Assembly: GCF_003851885.1 (NCBI RefSeq)
Contig: NZ_BHZE01000001.1
Coordinates: forward strand, 163,601 to 227,600
Length of the DNA: 64,000 nucleotides
Direction: 5' to 3'
DNA from: Thermaurantimonas aggregans
GTDB taxonomy: Bacteria > Bacteroidota > Bacteroidia > Flavobacteriales > Schleiferiaceae
The notes under the pieces were generated by a model that saw nothing but the letters and a program-made list of their open reading frames with translations, did not search any database and was not told the DNA's origin. Every line of letters starts with the position of its first letter. Positions within the stretch are counted from its first letter, which is position 1. Made by a program: the position numbers and the translations under genes. Shown here piece after piece: positions 28,539 to 37,485 of this stretch.

Positions 28539-28553
28539 GTGTATTTTTTACAA
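28539..28553. promoter_or_regulatory. candidate operator, distal site upstream of susC
   Basis: GTGTA-TTTTT-TACAA is one mismatch from the GTGTA-N5-TACAC palindrome at 28638 and 60926. Its centre lies about 136 bases before the inferred susC transcription start. Confidence 0.4.
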
Positions 28554-28637
28554 TTGTGAATAATCTGATAAAAGTCAGTTAAAGGTTCTTTTACAAGGTA
28601 GTTCTTTGTAAAAATAAATGACTTTTGGAATTCAAAC

Positions 28638-28652
28638 GTGTATTTATTACAC
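28638..28652. promoter_or_regulatory. candidate operator at the susC promoter
   Basis: The perfect palindrome GTGTA-TTTAT-TACAC sits where the -33 element should be, 17 bases before the -7 element. The same palindrome stands at the GH13 amylase promoter (60926-60940). Confidence 0.55.
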
Positions 28653-28669
28653 TAAGTGATTTAAAAGTG

Positions 28670-28677
28670 TATATTTG
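28670..28677 (+). promoter_or_regulatory. Bacteroidota -7 promoter element of the susCD operon
   Basis: TATATTTG matches TAnnTTTG, 31 bases before the susC ATG. No TTG is found at -33; the palindrome at 28638-28652 occupies that place, which would suit activator-dependent transcription. Confidence 0.65.
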
Positions 28678-28708
28678 GCGCTTAAAGATTTATTAACACA
28701 CATAAACC

Positions 28709-31700
28709 ATGAGTGGAAAGTTTACCCGAATGTTCATTTTGCTGCTTCTGGCAGGCTTTAGCACAGAGCTTTTTGCCCAAGCCATTCGAGGCAAAGTGAC
28801 AGACAAATCAGGCCCGTTGCCGGGTGTTAATGTGCTGGTGGAAGGTACCGGTAAGGGAAATGTGACTGATCTGGATGGAAGCTATGAACTGCGTGGATTG
28901 CCGGCTAATGTCAATCTCACGGTAGTCTATTCTTTCATTGGTTACAAGACCGAGCGAAGAGTAATCAATCTCAAACAGGGTCAGACACTGGAGATCAACG
29001 TATCGATGACTGAAGAGGTAAGTCGACTCGATGAAGTGGTAGTAGTAGGTTACGGTGTACAGCGCAAAAGAGACCTCACCGGATCGGTAGTAAAACTCGG
29101 GGCTAAGGAAGTAACCGATATGCCTACACCGAGTTTTGAAACCGCTATACAGGGGAAAGCTGCCGGTGTACAGATCATTACGGGTAGTGGCTTGGCTGGC
29201 TCAGGCTCTGTGGTGCGCATTCGGGGTATTGCTTCTATCTCTGGTTCTGGCGACCCACTTTACGTAGTTGATGGTATTCCCATTACGCAAGATTATTTTA
29301 TAAAAGGTAACTCGGGAGCCATGAACAACAACCCATTGGCTACCCTAAATCCCGGAGATATCGAGTCCATTGAAGTTTTAAAAGACGCTTCAGCGACTGG
29401 TATTTACGGATCGCGTGGTGCCAATGGAGTTATTCTCATCACCACGAAGAGAGGAAAAACTCCAGATTGGACTTTCAATTTTTCCACTCGGGTAGGTACA
29501 TCATCTCCTGTAGCCCGCCCTAATATGCTCGATGGTCCGCAATTTTTGCAGATGTATAAGGAGGCTTGGATCAACGACGGAAAGGTTGGAGTACCTGTTT
29601 TACCTGGTGGTGTGCGATGGGAGGATGCTCTAAATACCAATACCAACTGGGTGGACGAAGTTATACGCGTAGGTATCAAACAGCGCTATGATTTTTCAGC
29701 CGGACGTCAGACTAAAAAATATGACTTTTTTGCTGGAGCCTCCTTTGACGGAAATCAAAGCTACCTTACCGGTAACAGTTATGATCGGGCTAGCATTCGA
29801 GTAAATGGTGGATATAATATTACTGATAAACTGAAAATCTCAGCTAACCTCTCCTTGGTTGAAGGAATCAATAACCGCGTAGATGAAGGTTGGGCTGGTG
29901 GATTAGGGGCCGCTATGTCAACTGCTTTGCCCATTTATCCGATTCGCAATCCAGATGGTTCTTACTTCATTGGTGGAACAAATCCCGTGCGGCTTAGAGA
30001 GCTCAAGCAGTGGAGAACTCAAGAACTTCGCTCCATTTCGGGGATCACCATTACATACAATCCCATTCAAAATCTCTTCATTAATCTGAATACCAATTAC
30101 GACTACATGAATCTGGTGGAAGACATCTACGAACCTGCCGAGCTTTTGCTAGTGACCGATAGAGTAGGTGACTCCCGCCGATTTCAAAACATCATCAATA
30201 ACTGGAACACCTTCCTCACAGCTACGTATGATTGGAAGATCAATGACAACAACAAACTGAATATAATGGCCGGTATAGAGTTTCAAGAACAGGCCCGCGG
30301 TGGCAGAAGTTACTTTTCGACCATAGCCGGTGCTCCTTTCTGGAAGGCTAAAGACAAGCTCGACAACCGCCAAGACTTCACACCTGAAAAGTCGCGTTTC
30401 GGCTCTGTTTTTAGCCGTATCAACTTTACCAATAAAAATAAATACATCTTACAAGGTGTAATTCGTGCGGATGCCTCTTCCAAGTTTGGACCTGAAAACC
30501 GCGTAGGATTCTTCCCTTCAGTAAGTGGAGGTTGGATAGTTTCTGAAGAATCATTTATGAGATATAATCCGGTAATTAACTTTCTGAAACTTAAGGCATC
30601 TTACGGTATAGCCGGTGTGGCGCCTCCCGGCAATCGCGACCTGTGGCGTTCTTCCTTTGGAATCGACTCCGTACGCGGTTACAACGGCCAACCCATACTC
30701 TATCCGTTAATTCTTGAAAACCCCACGCTGAAATGGGAAACATCCCAAATCTTTGACATGGGTGTGGAAATGGGCCTCTGGGAAGACCGAGTTACCACTG
30801 AGTTGAGCTACTACTATAAATACTCCACAGATGTCTTTCTCAACGTTTCGTTGCCGGGATATGCCGGTTTTGACAACTTTTTTGACAATCTCGCTACCAT
30901 TTACAACCAAGGAGTTGAATGGGTGGTAAAATCAAAAAATATCGCAAAACAAGATTTTAGTTGGACTACAGAGTTCAACATTGCCCGCAACTGGAATAAA
31001 ATCACTGATATCAGCGGCTTTAACGAAGAGGCAGTATCAGGCGGTACAAATGATACGCGTGTGGTGCTCGGGTATCCGGTGGGTACCAACTTCTTAGTGC
31101 GCTTTTCCCATGTTGATCCGGCTACAGGTCGTCCTGTCTATCTTGACATTAATGGAGAGCCCACCTTCGAATGGAACCCGGCAAACCGCGTTCCAGCAGG
31201 GCGAGTGTTGCCAGATGCCGTTGGCGGTATTACCAACATTTTTAGATACAAGAATTACGATCTGAGCTTTCTGTTTGTCTTTACAATAGGTGGCAATATT
31301 TACGACTCTTCTTCAAAGCGTCAGCTTGGAACCTTTGACTCTGACGGATGGAATCACCGCACCGATCAGTTTGACCGTTGGCGCAAACCAGGGGATGTAG
31401 CTACTTATCCGCGATTGACTACAACACCTGAAACCTATGGAACTGGTACACCCTGGATCAATACAACTCTTTGGCTCCATGACGCCACTTTTGCCCGCTT
31501 GCGCAATTTGACAATCGGCTATAATCTGACACCTGAAGCAGCAAGACGACTTAAATTGCGCTCTGCACGCATTTATTTTACCGGAACCAACCTATTGACT
31601 TTTACTCGTTTCATCGGACTTGATCCGGAGATTGCCCGCGATTTTGAAAACGTAACCGATAGAAACATGAGCCCCAACATCACCTACTTGACACCACCTC

Positions 31701-31741
31701 AAGAGAGAACTTTTAACCTCGGTATTGACATCAGCTTCTAA
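28709..31741 (+). CDS. SusC/RagA-family TonB-dependent outer-membrane transporter
   Basis: This 1010-residue protein has a signal peptide ending LFAQ and an N-terminal carboxypeptidase-like regulatory domain (IRGKVTDKSGPLPGVNV, about residues 25-100). The SusC signature EVVVVGYGVQRKRDLTGSV follows, then a plug domain with ASATGIYGSRGANGVI, and a 22-stranded barrel ending in Phe. SusC imports oligosaccharides in complex with the SusD lid, powered by TonB. It is the first gene of a four-gene operon with susD 12 bases downstream. The operator palindrome shared with the GH13 amylase points to alpha-glucan oligosaccharides as cargo; that is inference. Confidence 0.96.
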   Translation: MSGKFTRMFILLLLAGFSTELFAQAIRGKVTDKSGPLPGVNVLVEGTGKGNVTDLDGSYELRGLPANVNLTVVYSFIGYKTERRVINLKQGQTLEINVSMTEEVSRLDEVVVVGYGVQRKRDLTGSVVKLGAKEVTDMPTPSFETAIQGKAAGVQIITGSGLAGSGSVVRIRGIASISGSGDPLYVVDGIPITQDYFIKGNSGAMNNNPLATLNPGDIESIEVLKDASATGIYGSRGANGVILITTKRGKTPDWTFNFSTRVGTSSPVARPNMLDGPQFLQMYKEAWINDGKVGVPVLPGGVRWEDALNTNTNWVDEVIRVGIKQRYDFSAGRQTKKYDFFAGASFDGNQSYLTGNSYDRASIRVNGGYNITDKLKISANLSLVEGINNRVDEGWAGGLGAAMSTALPIYPIRNPDGSYFIGGTNPVRLRELKQWRTQELRSISGITITYNPIQNLFINLNTNYDYMNLVEDIYEPAELLLVTDRVGDSRRFQNIINNWNTFLTATYDWKINDNNKLNIMAGIEFQEQARGGRSYFSTIAGAPFWKAKDKLDNRQDFTPEKSRFGSVFSRINFTNKNKYILQGVIRADASSKFGPENRVGFFPSVSGGWIVSEESFMRYNPVINFLKLKASYGIAGVAPPGNRDLWRSSFGIDSVRGYNGQPILYPLILENPTLKWETSQIFDMGVEMGLWEDRVTTELSYYYKYSTDVFLNVSLPGYAGFDNFFDNLATIYNQGVEWVVKSKNIAKQDFSWTTEFNIARNWNKITDISGFNEEAVSGGTNDTRVVLGYPVGTNFLVRFSHVDPATGRPVYLDINGEPTFEWNPANRVPAGRVLPDAVGGITNIFRYKNYDLSFLFVFTIGGNIYDSSSKRQLGTFDSDGWNHRTDQFDRWRKPGDVATYPRLTTTPETYGTGTPWINTTLWLHDATFARLRNLTIGYNLTPEAARRLKLRSARIYFTGTNLLTFTRFIGLDPEIARDFENVTDRNMSPNITYLTPPQERTFNLGIDISF

Positions 31742-31753
31742 CACCATAGAAAA

Positions 31754-33136
31754 ATGAAAAAAATTAGAATACTCTCCATAGCAGCGGCAGGCGTACTGAT
31801 CACCGCCTCATGCTCCAAAATCTTCGATGTAAAGCCAGAGGGGGTTTTGCTGATCGAAGACGCGCTGAAAACACCTGAAGACTTCGAAAAGGTGCTCAAC
31901 TCTTGCTATGATGTGGCTGCTAACTACTACAACGGCCGCATACAGATGCTTAACGAAGTACTTAGCGACAACCTTTCAGCACCGATTAACAACAACGACC
32001 TCAACGAGGTATATCTGCGCCGGGTCAATTTCTTCAACGGCACTACAAACGGCGTGTACCGCGAGCCTTATCGCTCTATCTTCCGTATAAATTTTATGCT
32101 TGAGAATTTCGATATGGTCGAAATGCCCGCCTCGCGTCGCAACACATTCGAAGCTGAAGGTCGCTTTTTACGCGCTTTGGGCCATTTTGAAATCATCCGA
32201 CTCTGGGCACAGCCTTACGGTTTTACAGCTGATAATTCGCATTTAGGTATACGTATTCAAATCCAAAATACCGGTACGCAGTTACAGGTGCGTAGTACGG
32301 TTAAAGAAGGCTATGAAGCCATTCTGGCCGATCTGTGGTTTGCAAAAGACAATTTGCCTACTACCAATGGTAATTACGCAACTAAGTATTCAGCTATGGC
32401 AGCCCTTGCCAAAGTTTATTTCCAGATGAATAAATTCGACAGTGCGGCTTATTATGCTGGACAGGTAATATCTTCTGGGCAATTCACACTCGAAGGCATT
32501 GATCGATTCAAGATGGGGCAAAATACAGAAGCAATATTTCAAACAGTTTCTACGCAAACAGCCAGTTTTATCGATGGCAGAAGTGGGGCATTTACAGGAA
32601 ATTATCGCTCTGACAACAATCCAAACCCCACATTGCGCGCATCAAAAGAATTCTACCTTCTTGTGAATTCCCGGCCAAATGACACTCGTTTGTCTTTCTA
32701 TGAGCTGAGAGACGAAGGTCTGCCCACAGAATTCGTGGCTGTTAAAAAGTTTAACAAGGATGTTTTTAGCATACCTGTTCTGCACCTTACAGATATGATG
32801 CTTATTCGCGCTGAATCACTTGCAGAGTTAAGCCAAAATCTGCCAGAAGCAATAAGCTTGGTAAATCAGATTCGCGAAAGGGCTTTTGGAGACTCCAGCG
32901 AAAATCTGCCCGCTACTGCTACGGCTTTGGAAATAAGAGATGCTGCACGCCTTGAACGTCGCATTGAAATGTTTGGAGAAGGCGATCGAGTACAGGACCT
33001 CAAGCGCAGAGGTGCTCGTGGCGAAAACATCATCATTCGCGGAGCCCCTTGGAATTGTCCGGGAATGGTACTGCAGTTTCCAGCGAGCGACATCAATCAA
33101 ACATTTGTTGGAAATCCTGAAGGCGGTTGTAATTAA
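31754..33136 (+). CDS. SusD/RagB-family nutrient-binding lipoprotein
   Basis: This 460-residue surface lipoprotein has lipobox LITASC, with the acylated Cys near residue 20. It shows the SusD tetratricopeptide-like helical architecture: the segment AEGRFLRALGHFEIIRLW is the classic TPR1 region, and MLIRAESLAEL with RRIEMFGEGDR lies in the C-terminal half. It caps the SusC barrel and binds glycan at the cell surface. Short SusD proteins of this size occur in starch and fructan systems. It is co-transcribed with susC (12-base gap). Confidence 0.95.
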   Translation: MKKIRILSIAAAGVLITASCSKIFDVKPEGVLLIEDALKTPEDFEKVLNSCYDVAANYYNGRIQMLNEVLSDNLSAPINNNDLNEVYLRRVNFFNGTTNGVYREPYRSIFRINFMLENFDMVEMPASRRNTFEAEGRFLRALGHFEIIRLWAQPYGFTADNSHLGIRIQIQNTGTQLQVRSTVKEGYEAILADLWFAKDNLPTTNGNYATKYSAMAALAKVYFQMNKFDSAAYYAGQVISSGQFTLEGIDRFKMGQNTEAIFQTVSTQTASFIDGRSGAFTGNYRSDNNPNPTLRASKEFYLLVNSRPNDTRLSFYELRDEGLPTEFVAVKKFNKDVFSIPVLHLTDMMLIRAESLAELSQNLPEAISLVNQIRERAFGDSSENLPATATALEIRDAARLERRIEMFGEGDRVQDLKRRGARGENIIIRGAPWNCPGMVLQFPASDINQTFVGNPEGGCN

Positions 33137-33157
33137 TTAATTTAAAAACTGAAAACG

Positions 33158-33634
33158 ATGAAAAAAATATTGATTAGTCTTACAATACTAGGGGCTGCCA
33201 TAGCTTGTCGACCTGAACGGAAAGGCGAACTTGGCCCTGACCCAAATCTGGCCTACGGAATAGTAGGCCGATGGAGAGCAGCAGAGTTGTCGATTACTGA
33301 CTTTAAATCTCCTTTAGGCGATGAATTGAATGTGAGTGAAGATTTCGCAACCTTAGGAGATCCGCTCGAAATCACATTTAATCCGGACAATACATACCAA
33401 GTTAACAACCCTGGTAACATACCAACTAAGTTTGGCACATCAGGTACATGGGCATTTAACAACCCCGAATTCCCCTCTACAATGGGAATTTTGAACAACA
33501 ACGGCGAGACAGACACCATTCATCTGCGCTCCATGGCAAGGGATTATGACCCGGTCTGGAAGATTCAAATACGCAGAGAAAATTGTGAAAACGATCTCTA
33601 TGTAGGCTATAATCTCACTTTAATAAGACAGTAA
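33158..33634 (+). CDS. small lipocalin-like lipoprotein (DUF5004-like)
   Basis: This 158-residue lipoprotein has lipobox GAAIAC (Cys near residue 17). The mature part starts with a GIVGRWRAAEL segment, the usual GxW opening of lipocalin-like Bacteroidota lipoproteins, then a beta-rich domain with ITFNPDNTYQV and GTSGTWAFNN. The layout resembles DUF5004-type proteins found beside SusC/SusD pairs, but I could not confirm the family. It is likely surface-exposed or periplasmic and part of the glycan-uptake operon (21 bases after susD, 3 before the next gene). Confidence 0.7.
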   Translation: MKKILISLTILGAAIACRPERKGELGPDPNLAYGIVGRWRAAELSITDFKSPLGDELNVSEDFATLGDPLEITFNPDNTYQVNNPGNIPTKFGTSGTWAFNNPEFPSTMGILNNNGETDTIHLRSMARDYDPVWKIQIRRENCENDLYVGYNLTLIRQ

Positions 33635-33637
33635 ACC

Positions 33638-34519
33638 ATGAAAAAAATACTCTTATCAGCTTTACTAATAGTATCTGCACGATTCGGATTGGGTCAGGTT
33701 GTTACTTCCGAGCCTTTAGAAATCGATCCGGGTAAACCTTTAAAGATAATAGTTAATCTGGCTTTGCTCGATCAAAACTTGGATTTCGTACAAAACCTGA
33801 TTCAAGATGCCAATGACGGTAAAGATCTATACATCTGGACATGGAAACCTAAAGAACATCCATCGGGTCACCCATATGTGAATGGAACAGGAAGCCAACC
33901 CTGGAAAAATTCGAATGAAGCGTTGAAAATGACTAAGGAATCCAATCTGGTGTATAGCTTCACTTTTACCCCTTCGCTCAAAGACTGGTATGAAGTAGAT
34001 GCCGCTACATGCTACAAAGAAGACATTCATTTCCTGGTAAAACCCAAAGATGGTGGCGGCTATGGTGAACCTGATCGAAAATCGCCTGATCTTATACTCA
34101 AAGTAGATCCACCGGCTACTGTACTACCTCCGGCATTCTTCTTTCCCTCTAAGCCGCAAAAAGATGATGTAGTAGCAATAATCTACGACAATGCTCGCGA
34201 AGACAAGCCGTCTATGAAAAATCTAGACCCCGACTCTGTTTACATGGCAGTATCGGTAATCGATTCCGGTGGCATCGTGTATAATCTATCGACAGCCTTC
34301 AATGCGGGAAACAATCAGAATATGAAACTCAATTACAGAGGTAATGGTATGTTTCGGAAATTGATTATCCCCAATGAATTCATTGAACAAAACAAACCGA
34401 CAGGCATGCCGCCAGATGTAGTGATTCGGTCTATGAAAATTGTAATCGTTAAACGCAGATTCTTAACCGGTCTCGATCGCAGCAACTATGAAATTGAAAT
34501 AAAATTTGATTGTGACTGA
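33638..34519 (+). CDS. exported SusCD-operon protein with amylase-N-terminus-like domain
   Basis: This 293-residue protein has a signal peptide ending ARFGLGQ. It has two beta-rich halves: residues 20-165 contain PWKNSNEALKMT and YSFTFTPSLKDWYEV, and residues 180-293 begin PQKDDVVAIIYDN. Both patterns recall the N-terminal domain of the GH13 amylase at 60969 (DTVTIIYDA, WGTADPKVLMTP, IKYHIPTFYNL), so it may be a carbohydrate-binding surface protein like SusE/SusF. DUF4961 is a possible family. It lacks a lipobox Cys, which is odd for a SusE-type protein. It is last in the operon; a terminator follows at 34546. Confidence 0.65.
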   Translation: MKKILLSALLIVSARFGLGQVVTSEPLEIDPGKPLKIIVNLALLDQNLDFVQNLIQDANDGKDLYIWTWKPKEHPSGHPYVNGTGSQPWKNSNEALKMTKESNLVYSFTFTPSLKDWYEVDAATCYKEDIHFLVKPKDGGGYGEPDRKSPDLILKVDPPATVLPPAFFFPSKPQKDDVVAIIYDNAREDKPSMKNLDPDSVYMAVSVIDSGGIVYNLSTAFNAGNNQNMKLNYRGNGMFRKLIIPNEFIEQNKPTGMPPDVVIRSMKIVIVKRRFLTGLDRSNYEIEIKFDCD

Positions 34520-34545
34520 AGGTAAGTAGTCTTAATAAAGATATA

Positions 34546-34581
34546 AAGGCCGAGCGTTTATGCTCGGTCTTGGTTTTTTTA
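34546..34581 (+). terminator. rho-independent terminator of the susCD operon
   Basis: AAGGCCGAGC pairs with GCTCGGTCTT across a short loop, followed by TGGTTTTTTT. Confidence 0.85.
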
Positions 34582-34771
34582 TAATATATGTTGATACAAA
34601 TATTTGCTCCGAATGTTGGTTCAAAGATTTTGCTTTTCATCACTTTTTAAACCAAAACGTTTAATTTTAGAAATTTACAAAAACCAAGTAGCTACATATA
34701 ATTTTTCAGTCACATATTCAGAGGTCAAATAATTTATTAACTTCATTTGCTAATTACTCAAAAAAATATTA

Positions 34772-34779
34772 TACCTTTA
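34772..34779 (+). promoter_or_regulatory. possible promoter of the OB-fold/YceI operon
   Basis: TACCTTTA (one mismatch to TAnnTTTG) has a TTTG 22 bases upstream (34746-34749). It lies 35 bases before the ATG at 34815. Confidence 0.4.
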
Positions 34780-34814
34780 TACAAACCAATTTTCCAAAAA
34801 CGTTTTCTATTTCG

Positions 34815-35255
34815 ATGAAAAAGTTAGTCATTCTTATTGCAGTTTTAGCTCTTATAGGATTGTCTGCTGGACTGTATTTGTATTTTAAACCAGTCAAAAA
34901 TCTGACAGAAGCAAAAGCTGATTATACACTAGTAACATCTGCTGAAGCAGATGAAATAGCGCAGGCACTCCTGCAAAATCAGGCATTCTACTACGGGAAA
35001 ATTTTTGAATGGACAGGCAGAATTTTAGAAATTGCACTGGATGAAAAGGGAGGTGGATACCTCTTATTAGAAATACCTGATACAAAACTGCTTATTAACG
35101 CGCAATTAGATTTTAGAGTAAGAAACGTAAACATTCAATCGGGCGAGGTGTGTACCATCCGAGGGGAGTTTACTGGGCTTGAAGAAGATCTGATTGATCC
35201 CGATGCTTTAATTATTTATTTCAAACAATCCGTAGTAATACAACCAACCCTATGA
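34815..35255 (+). CDS. membrane-anchored OB-fold (tRNA_anti-like) protein
   Basis: This 146-residue protein has one N-terminal helix (LVILIAVLALIGLSAGLYLYF) and no clear cleavage site. The soluble domain, about residues 45-146, has the strand order of an OB-fold: YYGKIFEWTGRILEIAL, GGGYLLLEI, IQSGEVCTIRGEFTG. This matches tRNA_anti-like domains, where nucleic-acid binding is not implied. It overlaps the YceI gene by 4 bases (ATGA) and opens a four-gene operon of envelope proteins. Its function is unknown. Confidence 0.7.
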   Translation: MKKLVILIAVLALIGLSAGLYLYFKPVKNLTEAKADYTLVTSAEADEIAQALLQNQAFYYGKIFEWTGRILEIALDEKGGGYLLLEIPDTKLLINAQLDFRVRNVNIQSGEVCTIRGEFTGLEEDLIDPDALIIYFKQSVVIQPTL

Positions 35256-35827
35256 ATACTTTATTCTTTCAATTGAAGGGCCTCTTTATAGTGCTTGCTC
35301 TTTTTTCAGGAGTTATACCTTCTGTTGCACAGAAATATATGACTCGCAACGGATATGTACACTTCAAAAGCAATGCTTTAGTAGATGACGATGTGGAGGC
35401 TGTAAATCGCTCCATGGGGTGTGTCTTAGATGCTCAAACCGGTGAGATTGCCTTTAATGTGCTGATTAAAAACTTCACTTTCCGAAAGGCATTGATGCAA
35501 GAGCACTTCAACGAAAACTACATGGAAAGCGACAAATATCCTAAAGCTACTTACAAGGGAAAAATCGCAGATTATTCAAAAATCGATTTTTCCAAAAACG
35601 GTAAATACAAAGTAAAACTCATTGGCACGCTGACTATTCGCGATATATCCAAAAACCGGGAAGATGATGCCGAGCTCGAAATCCGCGATGGTACGATCAT
35701 CCTTACCTCGGCCTTTGGAGTGGCATGTGCCGACCACGACATCAAAATACCCAAGCTGGTAGAAGACAAGATTGCAAAAGTGATAGATGTAGACTTTAAA
35801 GTAGAACTAAAGGAAGCCGGTAAATAA
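35252..35827 (+). CDS. YceI-family periplasmic lipid-binding-like protein
   Basis: This 191-residue exported protein has a signal peptide ending IPSVAQ. The mature domain is an extended beta-barrel of the YceI type: GYVHFKSNAL, IKNFTFRKALMQEHFNENYMESDKYPKATYKG in outline, and a C-terminal IKIPKLV. YceI proteins bind isoprenoid-like lipids in the periplasm. It lies between the OB-fold gene (4-base overlap) and the DUF5777 gene (stop and start adjoin, TAAATG), so translation is coupled. Together with the cytochrome downstream, this suggests an envelope redox or quinone-related role, which is inference. Confidence 0.85.
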   Translation: MNTLFFQLKGLFIVLALFSGVIPSVAQKYMTRNGYVHFKSNALVDDDVEAVNRSMGCVLDAQTGEIAFNVLIKNFTFRKALMQEHFNENYMESDKYPKATYKGKIADYSKIDFSKNGKYKVKLIGTLTIRDISKNREDDAELEIRDGTIILTSAFGVACADHDIKIPKLVEDKIAKVIDVDFKVELKEAGK

Positions 35828-36733
35828 ATGAAAACAATTTTTTTGAGTTTGGCTTTGATTGTTCAAACTTTTGCGTTTGCACAAAATGACCTACTCGACC
35901 TGCTAGAAGAGGCTGAAAAGAGCGAAAAACCCAAAAACGAACATGTTATTGCCACTTTTAAAGGCACAAAAATTATCAACAATCAGAGCAACGAAATTCC
36001 CTCCAAAGGTGTATTACAGTTTATGATCTTACATCGCTTCGGGAGTTTTAATAACGACTTTTTGTATAACTTCTTTGGACTCGACAACGCCCAGGTGCGT
36101 GTAAGTCTTGATTATTCGCCTCTTTCATGGTTAAATGTAGGTGTGGGCAGGGCTAGCTTGTTTAAAATGTATGATGCCTGGTACAAGGCTCCCATTCTCA
36201 GACAAAAAAAGGAAGGGTGGCCCGTAGGTGTTACCCTTTATGGTAGTGTCAATATGATAGGGACGCGCTGGCCAAACGATGGTTTGCAGCGATTGACGAC
36301 CGATCGATTGATATATGTACAGCAAATACTGCTCTCTCACAAAGCAAGTGAAAAATTTTCGATTCTTGTAGCACCGACGTATGTCCATTACAATCTGCGA
36401 CAGTCATCATCGCAGCCCAATGCAGTGGCAGCCATAACCATAGGAGGGCGATACAAACTCACCAATCGTGTAGCCCTCAATGCTGAGTATTCACCTATGA
36501 TGAACCGAAACACTGGCTGGGATGGGACTCAAACCACGCCATTTAATAATGCACTCAGTATCGGCCTAGACATCGAAACCGGCGGACATGTGTTTCAACT
36601 GCACATCACAAACAGTAGGGGTTTGAGCGACCCAATTTGGCTTACGCAGACCACAGGGAATTGGCTCGATGGTGAAATTTATTTCGGATTCAACATTTCA
36701 AGGGTATTCACCCTTCAATCACCAAAATTGTAA
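35828..36733 (+). CDS. DUF5777-like beta-barrel protein
   Basis: This 301-residue protein has a signal peptide ending FAFAQ. A short acidic stretch (DLLDLLEEAEKSEKPK) leads to FKGTKIINNQSNEIPSKGVL and a barrel-like series of amphipathic strands (LQFMILHRFG, VRVSLDYSPL, YFGFNISRVF). This matches the DUF5777 beta-barrel family, common in Bacteroidota next to YceI and cytochrome c genes. It is probably an outer-membrane or outer-membrane-associated protein. Function is unknown. The cytochrome gene follows after 5 bases. Confidence 0.75.
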   Translation: MKTIFLSLALIVQTFAFAQNDLLDLLEEAEKSEKPKNEHVIATFKGTKIINNQSNEIPSKGVLQFMILHRFGSFNNDFLYNFFGLDNAQVRVSLDYSPLSWLNVGVGRASLFKMYDAWYKAPILRQKKEGWPVGVTLYGSVNMIGTRWPNDGLQRLTTDRLIYVQQILLSHKASEKFSILVAPTYVHYNLRQSSSQPNAVAAITIGGRYKLTNRVALNAEYSPMMNRNTGWDGTQTTPFNNALSIGLDIETGGHVFQLHITNSRGLSDPIWLTQTTGNWLDGEIYFGFNISRVFTLQSPKL

Positions 36734-36738
36734 ATGGA

Positions 36739-37401
36739 ATGAAAAAGTATATTGCCATTACATTCATCGCCTTGAGTTCTGCAATGGTATTGCTACAGTG
36801 CACTCGGCGTAACGAAGAAGATTTAAAAGCCATCTGCTTTGAAGCATCGATCTTGCCGGTCATTCAGGCCAATTGCGGCACGGCTGGTTGTCACGACGCT
36901 ACTACGGCTGCTGACGGTTATGACCTGACCAATTACATCGGCATAATGCGAGCAGTAAAACCGGGCAATGGTACAGGTTCGAAACTTGTAAAAGTGATGC
37001 TCGAAACCCGGCCAGATAAGCGTATGCCTCCGCCACCTGCTGCTCCTATGAGCCAAGATTTTATTGACTTGGTAATCAAGTGGATTGATAAAGGTGAAGG
37101 TAATGTGGTGGGATGTGCCTCCAATGCAGCTTGCGATACCAGCTCGGTATCGTTTGCGCGCGATGTTCAGCCGATACTAAATGATTTTTGTGTGTCGTGT
37201 CATACGGCAGGTGCACCCAGTGGGGGAGTGGTGCTCAATACCTACAACGGCGTAAAAACCGTAGCCGACAATGGTAAATTAATAGGTTCAATCTCTCATA
37301 CTCCTGGTTTTTCAGCCATGCCTCCATCAGGTATTAAGCTCGATGAATGTAAACTTAATACCATTAAAGCTTGGGTTAATAGTGGTGCCCCAAACAACTA
37401 A
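36739..37401 (+). CDS. diheme c-type cytochrome lipoprotein
   Basis: This 220-residue exported lipoprotein has lipobox-like MVLLQC (Cys near residue 21). It has two cytochrome c-like modules. The first heme motif is CGTAGCH, an unusual CX4CH; the second is the canonical CVSCH (CX2CH). Candidate axial methionines lie in KRMPPPP (residue about 95) and SAMPPSG. The fold resembles the Planctomycete-type cytochrome c domains widespread in Bacteroidota. It is likely periplasmic or surface-bound electron transfer. It is last gene of the OB-fold/YceI/DUF5777 operon. Confidence 0.85.
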   Translation: MKKYIAITFIALSSAMVLLQCTRRNEEDLKAICFEASILPVIQANCGTAGCHDATTAADGYDLTNYIGIMRAVKPGNGTGSKLVKVMLETRPDKRMPPPPAAPMSQDFIDLVIKWIDKGEGNVVGCASNAACDTSSVSFARDVQPILNDFCVSCHTAGAPSGGVVLNTYNGVKTVADNGKLIGSISHTPGFSAMPPSGIKLDECKLNTIKAWVNSGAPNN

Positions 37402-37485
37402 TGACGGTGCATTTGTAAAAAAATTAAGACACTCGCTTTTTTAAAAGGCTTTTACTCTTTCTTTGCTGCTTTGTTTGGGACTTTC

